Shown here piece by piece: positions 24,758 through 32,284 of a DNA stretch of 64,000 nt. Below the pieces are notes generated by a model. The model was not told the DNA's origin. It saw nothing but the letters and a program-made list of their open reading frames with translations, and did not search any database. Position 1 is the stretch's first letter; each line of letters starts with the position of its first letter. The DNA is taken from assembly GCA_963788935.1 (NCBI GenBank), contig CAWBIM010000016.1, positions 372,001-436,000 on the forward strand, in the 5' to 3' direction. This stretch comes from JAOPZW01 sp963788935 (GTDB taxonomy: Bacteria > Actinomycetota > Thermoleophilia > Solirubrobacterales > Solirubrobacteraceae). The position numbers were made by a program, and so were the translations under genes.

Positions 24758-25171
24758 TCAGGCCCGGTCGAAGACGATGTCCTGCGCGCCCTCCCACAGG
24801 GTCATCTCGCCCAGCGCGCGCAGGTTCTCGTTGCCCTCGACGACCGTGAGGAAGTGGTTCCCGGCCAGCTGGCCGACGATGCTCGCGAACAGGCAGCCGC
24901 CGTAGGGCAGGAGGATCTCGGTCTCGCTGAAGCCGCCGGGGTAGAGCAGGATCTGGCCCGGCGCCGGGTGGCTCGTGTGGTTCTCGAAGCCGACGCCGAA
25001 CTCGAACTCGCCGAGCGGGATCCACGTCGACTCGCCGCTCCAGCGCACGTGGATGACCTTCTGCGCGTACGGCAGGAGCTGCGTGAACGCGGCGCACGTC
25101 TTCGGCGCGCGCTCCTCCTCGAGCCGCGCCTTGAACGTGTACGGCCCGGCGGTGATCGACAGCATCGACAT
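24758..25171 (-). CDS. DUF3830-family cyclophilin-like protein
   Basis: A 137-residue protein with the cyclophilin-like fold signatures of DUF3830: ITAGPYTFKARLEEERAPKTC at the start, then VIHVRWSGE, PLGEFEFGVGFENHTSHP, PGQILLYPGG and ETEILLPYGGCLFAS. Family members recur beside allantoinase, hydantoinase and other cyclic-amide hydrolases; their biochemical role is not established. Here it lies between guanine deaminase and allantoinase with gaps of one and six bases, so it is certainly co-transcribed. The second ATG (two codons in) could also be used; a GAGGAG precedes the first. Confidence 0.8.
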   Translation of the reverse strand: MSMLSITAGPYTFKARLEEERAPKTCAAFTQLLPYAQKVIHVRWSGESTWIPLGEFEFGVGFENHTSHPAPGQILLYPGGFSETEILLPYGGCLFASIVGQLAGNHFLTVVEGNENLRALGEMTLWEGAQDIVFDRA

Positions 25172-25177
25172 GGGATT

Positions 25178-26536
25178 TCAGCTCTCCTCGGTGGTCTCGG
25201 GGGTGACGAGGCGCCCGGCCGGGGGGCCGGCGACGCGCCCGTCGGCGAAGACGGTGGTGCCGCGCACCAGCGTGCGCGCGATGCGCCCGCGCAGGACACG
25301 GCCGGCCCACGGGCTGTGGGCGTGGCGGTGGAGCAGGGTGTCGGGGCCGAGCGCGGTCTCGCCCGCCAGGTCGACGAGCGCGAGGTCGGCGTCGGCGCCC
25401 GCCTCGACCCGGCCCTTGCCGGGCAGGCGCAGCCGGCGGGCGGCGCCCCGGGCCGCGAGCTCCGCGATCCGCGCGAGCGCGACGCCGCGCTCATGGTGTC
25501 CGGCGTCGAGCAGGACCCCCAGCAGCACCTGGCAGCCGGTGATCCCGCCCCACAGCGCGAAGAAGTCGTCGCCCGCCTTGGCCTCGGGGAGCGAGGGCGA
25601 ATGGTCGGAGGCGACCCAGGCGATGTCGTCGAGGGCGGCCCACAGCGCGTCGCGCTCGGCGGCGGGGCGCAGCGGCGGCGCGCACTTCGCGACGGCCCCG
25701 AGGCGCTCGGCGTCGTCCTCGTCGAAGACGAGGTAGTGCGGGCACGTCTCGCACGTCGCGTCGACGCCGCGGGCGCGGGCCTCGGCGACGAGCGCGACCC
25801 CGCGGCCGGTCGAGACGTGCACGACGTGCAGCGCGCAGCCCGCCTCCCGCGCGAGGAGCAGCGCGCGGCCGATCGCCTCGACCTCGGCGATCGCCGGGCG
25901 CGAGGCGAGATAGTCGCGCACGCCCCGGCGCCCGGCGCGCACCGCGCGGGCGGCGAGCGCGGTCGTGATCGCCTCGCTCTCGGCATGGACGGCGACGGGC
26001 AGGTCGAGCGCGGCGGCGCGGCGCATGCCCTCGTAGAGCGTGAGGTCGTCGGCGCGCGCGAACTCCGGTGTCCCGGTGTCCGACATGAACGCCTTGAAGC
26101 CGACGACGCCGCGCGCGGCGAGCTCGTCGAGGCGGTCGACCGGGCCGGGCACGAGGCCGCCCCACAGCGCGAAGTCGACGTGCGCCGCCCCGGTCGCGGC
26201 CGCGACCTTCGCGTCGAACGCGCGGGCGTCGACCGTCGGCGGCAGGGCGTTGAGCGGCATGTCGACGACCGTCGTGGTCCCGCCCGCCGCGCAGGCGCGG
26301 GTCCCGCTCGCGAAGCCCTCGGTGTCGGCCCGGCCGGGGTCGTTGAAGTGGACGTGGGCGTCGACCGCGCCGGGGAGGACGTGCAGGCCGGTCGCGTCGA
26401 CCTCTTCGCGCGCCGCGGCGTCGAGGGCCTCGGCGACGGCGACGATCCGCCCGTCCGCGACGCCGACGTCGGCGCGCACCACGCCGTCGGGCGCGACGAC
26501 CGTGCCGCCCCGGATCGCGAGGGCGTAGTCGCTCAT
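25178..26536 (-). CDS. Allantoinase (cyclic amidohydrolase)
   Basis: A 452-residue amidohydrolase of the dihydroorotase/hydantoinase/allantoinase group. Metal-site motifs are GAVDAHVHFNDPGR, VGFKAFMSDTGTPEF (the lysine expected to be carboxylated), AVHAES, HVVHVSTGRG and WVASDHSP. The N-terminal ALAIRGGTVVAPDG and C-terminal SPWAGRVLRGRIARTLVRGTTVF are typical of allantoinases; together with neighbours that produce allantoin and consume allantoate, ring opening of allantoin is the most likely reaction. A hydantoinase or dihydropyrimidinase remains possible. The ATG at 26536 overlaps the stop of the M20 gene. Confidence 0.85.
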   Translation of the reverse strand: MSDYALAIRGGTVVAPDGVVRADVGVADGRIVAVAEALDAAAREEVDATGLHVLPGAVDAHVHFNDPGRADTEGFASGTRACAAGGTTTVVDMPLNALPPTVDARAFDAKVAAATGAAHVDFALWGGLVPGPVDRLDELAARGVVGFKAFMSDTGTPEFARADDLTLYEGMRRAAALDLPVAVHAESEAITTALAARAVRAGRRGVRDYLASRPAIAEVEAIGRALLLAREAGCALHVVHVSTGRGVALVAEARARGVDATCETCPHYLVFDEDDAERLGAVAKCAPPLRPAAERDALWAALDDIAWVASDHSPSLPEAKAGDDFFALWGGITGCQVLLGVLLDAGHHERGVALARIAELAARGAARRLRLPGKGRVEAGADADLALVDLAGETALGPDTLLHRHAHSPWAGRVLRGRIARTLVRGTTVFADGRVAGPPAGRLVTPETTEES

Positions 26537-27792
26537 CGCCGGTCCGTGGCCAGACCGTCGACGAGGCGGTGGGCGACGTCGATCGCGACCGTCACGTCGG
26601 CGGCCGTCACCGCCTCGGCGGGGTTGTGGCTGATCCCGCCCTCGCAGCGCACGAAGAGCATCGCGACGTCGCACAGGCGCGCGATCACCGCGGCGTCGTG
26701 ACCCGCCCCGCTCGGCAGGCGCAGCACGCGCACGCCCGCGGCGGCGACCGCGGCCTCGAGCGCGCGCGTCAACGGCTCCGAGCATGGGACCGTCCCGCCG
26801 TCCTCCACGTCGCTCCACGTCGCCTCGAGCCCGCGTGCGTCGGCGATCGCGTGCAGGCGCTCGCGCAGCGCGGCGACGGCGGCCACGCGCGCCGCGTCGT
26901 CGAGGTGGCGGACGTCGAGGGTCATCCCGACGCGGCCCGGGATGACGTTGCTCGCACCCGGTGCGACCGTCGCCTCGCCGATCGTCGCGACGAGGCCGTC
27001 GACCCCGCGCGCATGGCCCTCGACGGCCGCGATCCACTCCGCGGCGCCGGTGAGGGCGTCGCGGCGGGCGGTCATCGGCACGGTCCCGGCGTGGCCGGCC
27101 ACGCCCGTCAGGGCGACCTCGGCCCGCGTCGATCCGGTGATGCCGGTGACGACGCCGACGGGGAGGTCCTCGCCCTCGAGGACCGGCCCCTGCTCGATAT
27201 GGACCTCGACGTAGCCGAGCAGCCCGGCGGTGTCGCGCCGCAGGCCGGCGATCGCGTCCGGGTCGCCGCCGCCCGCGGCGATCGCGTCGCGCATCGCGAT
27301 GCCGTCGGCGTCGCGGCGATCGAGCACTGCGGGATCGAACGCTCCCGCGAGGGCGGTGCTGCCCAGGCACGCGGTGCCGTAGCGCACGCCTTCCTCGTCG
27401 GCGAAGCCGAGTACTTCGAGCGCGAACGGCAGGTCGTCGCGCGCGGCCTCGACGACCGCGAGGGCCACGAGGACGCCGAGCATCCCGTCGTAGCGGCCCG
27501 CGTCGCGGACCGTGTCGAGGTGCGAGCCCAGCAGCAGGGTCTCGGCGGGCGCGGCGGTGGCCGCGGGGGGTTCCCAGCGCCCGACGACGTTCCCGATCGC
27601 GTCGCGCCGCGCGGTCATCCCGGCGTCGCGCATCCAGCCGAGGACGAGGTCGCCCGCGTCGCGCAGCGCCGGCGTGGCGAAGCGGCGGGTGAGGCGCCCG
27701 GGCTCCTCGGTGCAGGCGGCGAGCGCGTCCGCGCGGCGCAGGACGGTCGCCGCGCGAGCGGTGGCGTCGGGGATGGTGGCGTCGTCGATCAT
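26533..27792 (-). CDS. M20-family allantoate amidohydrolase (or N-carbamoyl amino acid hydrolase)
   Basis: A 419-residue di-metal amidohydrolase. The metal ligands appear as LLGSHLDTV, GRYDGMLGV (bridging Asp), DEEGVRYGTACLGS and VEVHIEQGPVL, with the dimerisation-domain segment GITGSTRAEVALTGVAGHAGTVPM and the final SGAGHDAAV and GISHNPAE. This is the Zn/Mn-dependent hydantoinase/carbamoylase family that includes allantoate amidohydrolase (AllC) and ureidoglycolate amidohydrolase; context favours allantoate degradation with release of ammonia. It is the first gene of the minus-strand arm; an inverted repeat lies nine bases upstream of its ATG. Confidence 0.85.
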   Translation of the reverse strand: MIDDATIPDATARAATVLRRADALAACTEEPGRLTRRFATPALRDAGDLVLGWMRDAGMTARRDAIGNVVGRWEPPAATAAPAETLLLGSHLDTVRDAGRYDGMLGVLVALAVVEAARDDLPFALEVLGFADEEGVRYGTACLGSTALAGAFDPAVLDRRDADGIAMRDAIAAGGGDPDAIAGLRRDTAGLLGYVEVHIEQGPVLEGEDLPVGVVTGITGSTRAEVALTGVAGHAGTVPMTARRDALTGAAEWIAAVEGHARGVDGLVATIGEATVAPGASNVIPGRVGMTLDVRHLDDAARVAAVAALRERLHAIADARGLEATWSDVEDGGTVPCSEPLTRALEAAVAAAGVRVLRLPSGAGHDAAVIARLCDVAMLFVRCEGGISHNPAEAVTAADVTVAIDVAHRLVDGLATDRR

Positions 27793-27800
27793 GATGTGAG

Positions 27801-27815
27801 TTCCGTGATCCGGAA
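27801..27815. promoter_or_regulatory. Inverted repeat in the divergent purine-degradation promoter region
   Basis: TTCCG and CGGAA separated by five bases (TGATC) form a perfect palindrome in the 66-base gap between the two divergent arms of the cluster. It lies nine bases from the M20 start and just upstream of a TAAGTC that could be a -10 box for the plus arm. A repressor of the IclR or GntR class, or a PucR-like activator, would be typical of such pathways, but no such regulator gene is in the window. Confidence 0.45.
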
Positions 27816-27858
27816 TCGTAAGTCCGAGATGCGCCGGGACCGAACGTGAGGAGGGTGG

Positions 27859-28638
27859 ATGAAGTTCTGCGCCAACGTCTCGATCCTCTTCAAGGAGGTT
27901 CCGTTCCTCGAGCGTTTCGAGCGTGCCGCCGCCGCCGGCTTCGCGGCCGTCGAGTTCTGGTGGCCCGCGGGCGAGGCGCTCGACGAGGTCGAGGCGGCGA
28001 TCCGCGAGGCGGGCCTCGCGGTCGCGCTGTTCAACTTCGACGCCGGCGAGATGCCGAAGGGCGACCGCGGGCTGCTGAGCGACCCTGATCGCGCCCACCG
28101 CTTCCGCGAGAACGTGCCCGTCGCGCTCGACCTCGCCCAGCGGATCGGCTGCGAGCGCCTGAACGCGCTCGTCGGCGTCGAACGCGCCCCGGGCGAGCGC
28201 GCCGCGCAGCTGCGCCTCGCGGCCGAGAACGTCGCGTGGGCCGCCGACCAGGCCGCCCCGCTCGGCATCGCCATCACGATCGAGGCCGTCAACACGTTCG
28301 AGAACGGCCCGTACCTGCTCTCGAACACGCGCGCGTCGGCGGCGTTCATCGAGACGGTCGAGCGGCCGAACGTGCGGATCCAGTGGGACGCGTACCACAT
28401 GCAGCGCATGGAGGGGAACCTCGTCGCGACGTTCGCCGAGTTCGCGCCGCGGATCGCCCACGTGCAGATCGCCGACTCGCCCGGGCGGGGCGAGCCCGGG
28501 ACCGGCGAGATCAACTTCCCCTTCGTGCTCGACGCGATCGACGCGGCGGGCTACGAGGGCTGGGTGGGCCTCGAGTACAACCCGACCACGGACACCACCG
28601 AGGAGAGCCTCGCGTGGATGCCGGAGAGGAGCGCGTGA
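27859..28638 (+). CDS. hyi: Hydroxypyruvate isomerase
   Basis: A 259-residue TIM-barrel isomerase interconverting hydroxypyruvate and tartronate semialdehyde. Family marks: FCANVSILFKEVPFLERFERA start, GFAAVEFWWP, ALFNFDAGEMPKGDRG (the metal/substrate loop), ITIEAVNTFENGPYLL (metal Glu), IQWDAYHMQRMEG, HVQIADSPGRGEPGTGEINF and GLEYNP. An ideal GAGGAGG ribosome binding site precedes the ATG. It opens the plus arm and overlaps the reductase gene by ATGA-type coupling, so glyoxylate carbon from allantoate degradation is probably routed to glycerate. Confidence 0.92.
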   Translation: MKFCANVSILFKEVPFLERFERAAAAGFAAVEFWWPAGEALDEVEAAIREAGLAVALFNFDAGEMPKGDRGLLSDPDRAHRFRENVPVALDLAQRIGCERLNALVGVERAPGERAAQLRLAAENVAWAADQAAPLGIAITIEAVNTFENGPYLLSNTRASAAFIETVERPNVRIQWDAYHMQRMEGNLVATFAEFAPRIAHVQIADSPGRGEPGTGEINFPFVLDAIDAAGYEGWVGLEYNPTTDTTEESLAWMPERSA

Positions 28639-29557
28639 TGGCCAAGGAGCGCGTCGGATTCATCGGCCTCGGCGTCATGGGCGCGCCGATGGCCCGCAAC
28701 CTGCTCGCCGCCGGGCACGACGTCGTCGCCTACACGCGCACCCGCGCGAAGGTCGACGACCTCGTGTCCGAGCACGCGGACCACGCGACCGCCGCCACGA
28801 ACCCGCGCGAGGTCGCCGAGGAGGCCGGCGTCGTCGTCCTCATGCTCCCCGACTCGCCGCAGGTGCAGGAGGTCCTCGACGGCGACGACGGGTTGCTGGC
28901 CGGCGCGAGCGAGGGCTCGCTGGTCGTCGACATGAGCACGATCTCGCCGGTGGTCACGCGCGAGATCGCCGGCCGCGTGCGCGCGAGCGCGGCATCGGCT
29001 GGGTCGACGCGCCGGTGAGCGGCGGCGACGTCGGCGCCCGCGAGGCGACGCTGTCGATCATGGCCGGCGGCTCCGAGGAGGACTTCGCCCGCGCCAAGCC
29101 GCTCTTCGAGGCGCTCGGCAAGACGATCGTGCACGTCGGGCCGGTCGGCGCCGGCCAGGTCGTCAAGGCGTGCAACCAGGTCGTCGTCGCGCTCACGATC
29201 GAGGCCGTGAGCGAGGCGCTCGTCCTCGGGTCGAAGGCCGGCGTGGACCCCGCGACGATCATCGAGGTGCTGTCCGGGGGCCTGGCCGCGAACAAGGTCA
29301 TGGAGGTCCGCGGGCGCAACTTCCTCGAGCACGACTTCACGCCCGGCTTCCGCGTCGAGCTGCACCACAAGGATCTCGGCATCGCGCTGCAGACCGCGCG
29401 CGAGTACGGCGTCGCGCTGCCCAACACGGCGGCGGTCGACCAGATGCTCCAGGCCCTGCGCTCGAGCGGCCGCGGCGACCGCGACCACTCGGCGCTGCTC
29501 ACCCACATCGAGGACCTCGCCCAGCACACCATCGGCGCGCTGCCCGAGCGCGACTGA
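28638..29557 (+). CDS. glxR: Tartronate-semialdehyde reductase (2-hydroxy-3-oxopropionate reductase), frame broken once
   Basis: A beta-hydroxyacid dehydrogenase reducing tartronate semialdehyde to glycerate with NAD(P)H. The N-terminal Rossmann motif is GFIGLGVMGAPMARNL; substrate-binding DAPVSGGDVGAREATLSIMAGG and catalytic-lysine helix GAGQVVKACNQVVVAL are in the second segment. The frame changes near 28990: here one base is missing (or two are extra) just before GAG, unlike the extra-C pattern elsewhere. Corrected length is 306 residues, normal for the family. Co-transcribed with hyi; glycerate kinase is encoded 30 kb away at 59-60 kb. Confidence 0.87.
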
Positions 29558-29568
29558 GGAGCACCGCG

Positions 29569-30441
29569 GTGGAGATCCTGCAGCCCGACACCTGGGACGA
29601 GGCCCTCGCGCTGAAGGCCGCGCACCCCGAGGCCCGTCCGATCCAGGGCGGGACCGACCTCATGGTCGAGCTGAACTTCGACCGCACCCGCCCGCCGCAG
29701 ATCCTCGACCTCAACCGGGTCGCGGCGCTGCGCGAGTGGGACGCGGCCGGCGACGTCCTGCGGATCGGGTCGGGCGTGACCTACACGCGACTCATCGGCG
29801 AGCTCGCCGACCGCCTGCCGGGCCTGGCGATCGCCAGCCGGACGGTCGGCTCGCCGCAGATCCGCAACCGCGGGACGGTCGGCGGGAACCTCGCCACGGC
29901 CTCGCCCGCGGGCGACGGGCTGCCGCCGCTGTACGCCGCCGACGCGGTCGTCGAGGTCGCGTCGGTCCGCGGCGCGCGGCGGATCCCCGTGGCCGAGTTC
30001 GTCGTCGGCCCCAAGCGCAACGCGATGGCCGACGACGAGCTGATCGCCGCCTTCCACGTCGCGCCGGCCGACGCCCCGCAGCAGTTCGCGAAGATCGGCA
30101 CGCGCAACGCGATGGTGATCGCGGTGGCGTCGCTCGCCCTGTCGCTGTGGGCCGGCGAGCGCGCCGTGAAGGCGTGCATCGGGTCCGCGGGCCCGACGCC
30201 GATCCGGGCCACCGAGGCCGAGGCGTTCATCGCCGGCGTGCTCGAGGAGGACGGCCTGTGGGAGTCGCGCGGGGCGATCCCGCCCGCCGCCGTCACGGCG
30301 TTCGGGACGAAGGTCGAGGCCGCGGCGCGGCCGATCGACGACGTCCGCGGCACCGCCGCCTACCGCCATCACGCCCTCGGCGTGCTCGCCCGGCGCACGC
30401 TCGTGTGGGCATGGACCGCGTACCGGGAGGAGCAGGCCTGA
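29569..30441 (+). CDS. xdhB: Xanthine dehydrogenase FAD-binding subunit
   Basis: A 290-residue CoxM/XdhB-type flavoprotein. FAD-contact motifs are PIQGGTDLMVELN, the region TVGSPQIRNRGTVGGNLATASPAGD, LPPLYAADAVVEV, and the C-terminal KIGTRNAMVIAVASLAL. Electrons move from the molybdenum subunit through the Fe-S subunit to this FAD and then to NAD+ or another acceptor. It starts at GTG with GAGGA eight bases upstream, 11 bases after glxR, and overlaps the Fe-S subunit by one base. Confidence 0.9.
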   Translation: MEILQPDTWDEALALKAAHPEARPIQGGTDLMVELNFDRTRPPQILDLNRVAALREWDAAGDVLRIGSGVTYTRLIGELADRLPGLAIASRTVGSPQIRNRGTVGGNLATASPAGDGLPPLYAADAVVEVASVRGARRIPVAEFVVGPKRNAMADDELIAAFHVAPADAPQQFAKIGTRNAMVIAVASLALSLWAGERAVKACIGSAGPTPIRATEAEAFIAGVLEEDGLWESRGAIPPAAVTAFGTKVEAAARPIDDVRGTAAYRHHALGVLARRTLVWAWTAYREEQA

Positions 30442-30917
30442 TGCGCCTCAACGTGATCGTGAACGGCACCCCGCGCGAGGCCGACGGCGTCTGGGAGGGC
30501 GAGAGCCTGCTCTCCGCCCTGCGCGACCACCTCGACCTGCCGGGCTCGAAGAACGCCTGCGAGCAGGGCGAGTGCGGCTCGTGCTCGGTCTACCTCGACG
30601 GCGAGCTCGTCTGCGCCTGCCTCGTCCTCGCCGCCCAGGCCGAGGGGCGCGAGGTCGTCACGGTCGAGGGGATCGCCGCGCCGGGCGGCGGGCTGCACGA
30701 GGTCCAGCGCGCGTTCGTCGAGACCGGGGGCGTGCAGTGCGGGTTCTGCACCCCGGGCCTGATCGTCGCCTCCCACGACCTCCTGGCCCGCAATCCGCGG
30801 CCGTCGGATCCCGAGATCCGCGAGGCGCTCGCGGGCAACCTCTGCCGCTGCACGGGCTACGAGAAGATCCTCGACGCGGTGCGGCTCGCGGCCGCGCGGA
30901 TGGAGCGCGCGGCATGA
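30441..30917 (+). CDS. xdhC: Xanthine dehydrogenase 2Fe-2S subunit
   Basis: A 158-residue iron-sulfur subunit. The plant-ferredoxin-type cluster is bound by KNACEQGECGSCSVYLDG and the later ACLV cysteine (residues about 40-65); the second cluster by GVQCGFCTPGLI and GNLCRCTGY (about 95-140). Both clusters are complete. ATGA overlaps tie it to the FAD subunit and to the following deaminase gene, so stoichiometric synthesis is expected. Confidence 0.93.
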   Translation: MRLNVIVNGTPREADGVWEGESLLSALRDHLDLPGSKNACEQGECGSCSVYLDGELVCACLVLAAQAEGREVVTVEGIAAPGGGLHEVQRAFVETGGVQCGFCTPGLIVASHDLLARNPRPSDPEIREALAGNLCRCTGYEKILDAVRLAAARMERAA

Positions 30918-32284
30918 CACGAACCGTCATCGAGGGCTGCGCGATCGCGACGATGGACGCGGCCGGCACCGAGCACGCCGACGGCCACCTCGTGATCGAG
31001 GGCGACCGCCTCGTCGCCGTCGGCGCCGGCCCCGCGCCCGGCGACCTCGCCCGCGACGCCCGCCGCATCGGCGGCGCCGGCCGCCTCGCCACGCCCGGCC
31101 TCGTCAACTGCCACCACCACCTCTACCAGTGGGCGACCCGCGGCCTCGCGCAGGAGGCGACGCTGTTCGAGTGGCTCGTCGAGCTCTATCCCGTGTGGGC
31201 GCACATCGACGACGAGACCGAGTGGGCGGCGGCGCGCGCCGGCCTCGCCGCGCTCGCGCTCAGCGGCTGCTCGACCTCGACCGACCATCACTACGTCTTC
31301 CCGCAGCACGCCGGCGACCTGCTCGAGGTCGAGGTCCGCGCGGCGGAGTCGGTCGGCGTGCGCTTCCACCCGTGCCGCGGCTCGATGGACCTCGGGCGCT
31401 CCGACGGCGGCCTGCCGCCCGACGAGGTCGTCGAGGACCGCGACGTCGTCCTCGCCGCCTGCGAGGCCGCGATCGACCGCTTCCACGACCCGGCCCCGGG
31501 CGCGATGGTCCGCGTCGCGCTCGCCCCGTGCTCGCCGTTCAGCGTCACGCGCGGCCTGATGAGCGACGCCGCCGACCTCGCCCGCCGGCGCGGCGTGCGC
31601 CTGCACACCCACCTCGCCGAGACCCTCGACGAGGAGGCGTTCTGCCAGGAGCAGTTCGGGCTGCGCCCGGTCGAGTACCTCGACGACCTCGGCTGGCTGG
31701 GCGACGACGTCTGGCTCGCGCACTGCGTGCACCTCAGCGACGCCGAGGTCGCCCGCTTCGGCGCGACCGGCACCGGCGTCGCCCACTGCCCGGGCTCGAA
31801 CGCGCGCCTCGGCGCCGGCATCGCGCCGGTCGCGGCGCTGACGGCCGCGGGCGCGCCGGTCGGCCTCGGCGTCGACGGCGCCGCCTCCAACGAGGCGGGC
31901 GAGCTCGCCGCCGAGGTCCGTCAGGCGCTGCTCGCCGCGCGCCTGCGCGGCGGCCCGGACGCGCTGACCGCCCGCGCCGCGCTCGCGCTGGGCACGATCG
32001 AGGGCGCCCGCTGCCTGGGCCGCGACGCCGACCTCGGCTCGCTCGAGCCCGGCAAGCTCGCCGACGTCGCGCTGTGGCGGGTCGACGACCTCGCCCACGC
32101 CGGCATCGCCGACCCGGTCGCCGCGCTCGTCCTCGGCCCGCCGCGGCCGGTCGACACGCTGCTCGTCGGCGGCCGCGCGGTCGTCGCCGGGGCCGAGCTG
32201 CGCACGGCCTCCGAGCAGGAGATCACGACGGACATCGCCCGCGCGAGCGCGCGGCTCGCCGAGAAGGTGGAGGCGACCCTGTGA
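30914..32284 (+). CDS. 8-oxoguanine/guanine deaminase-like amidohydrolase
   Basis: A 456-residue zinc amidohydrolase of the TrzN/AtzB/8-oxoguanine-deaminase branch. Motifs: PGLVNCHHHLYQWATRGL with two His ligands, LHTHLAETLDEE, WLAHCVHLSD (third His plus catalytic residue), GVAHCPGSNARLGAG and GLGVDGAASNEAGEL (metal Asp). The YPVWAHIDDE segment is characteristic of 8-oxoguanine deaminases, which produce urate directly. Its position between two XDH subunit genes supports a purine substrate. A second guanine deaminase (guaD) is in the divergent arm, so this one probably has a distinct substrate. Confidence 0.82.
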   Translation: MTRTVIEGCAIATMDAAGTEHADGHLVIEGDRLVAVGAGPAPGDLARDARRIGGAGRLATPGLVNCHHHLYQWATRGLAQEATLFEWLVELYPVWAHIDDETEWAAARAGLAALALSGCSTSTDHHYVFPQHAGDLLEVEVRAAESVGVRFHPCRGSMDLGRSDGGLPPDEVVEDRDVVLAACEAAIDRFHDPAPGAMVRVALAPCSPFSVTRGLMSDAADLARRRGVRLHTHLAETLDEEAFCQEQFGLRPVEYLDDLGWLGDDVWLAHCVHLSDAEVARFGATGTGVAHCPGSNARLGAGIAPVAALTAAGAPVGLGVDGAASNEAGELAAEVRQALLAARLRGGPDALTARAALALGTIEGARCLGRDADLGSLEPGKLADVALWRVDDLAHAGIADPVAALVLGPPRPVDTLLVGGRAVVAGAELRTASEQEITTDIARASARLAEKVEATL

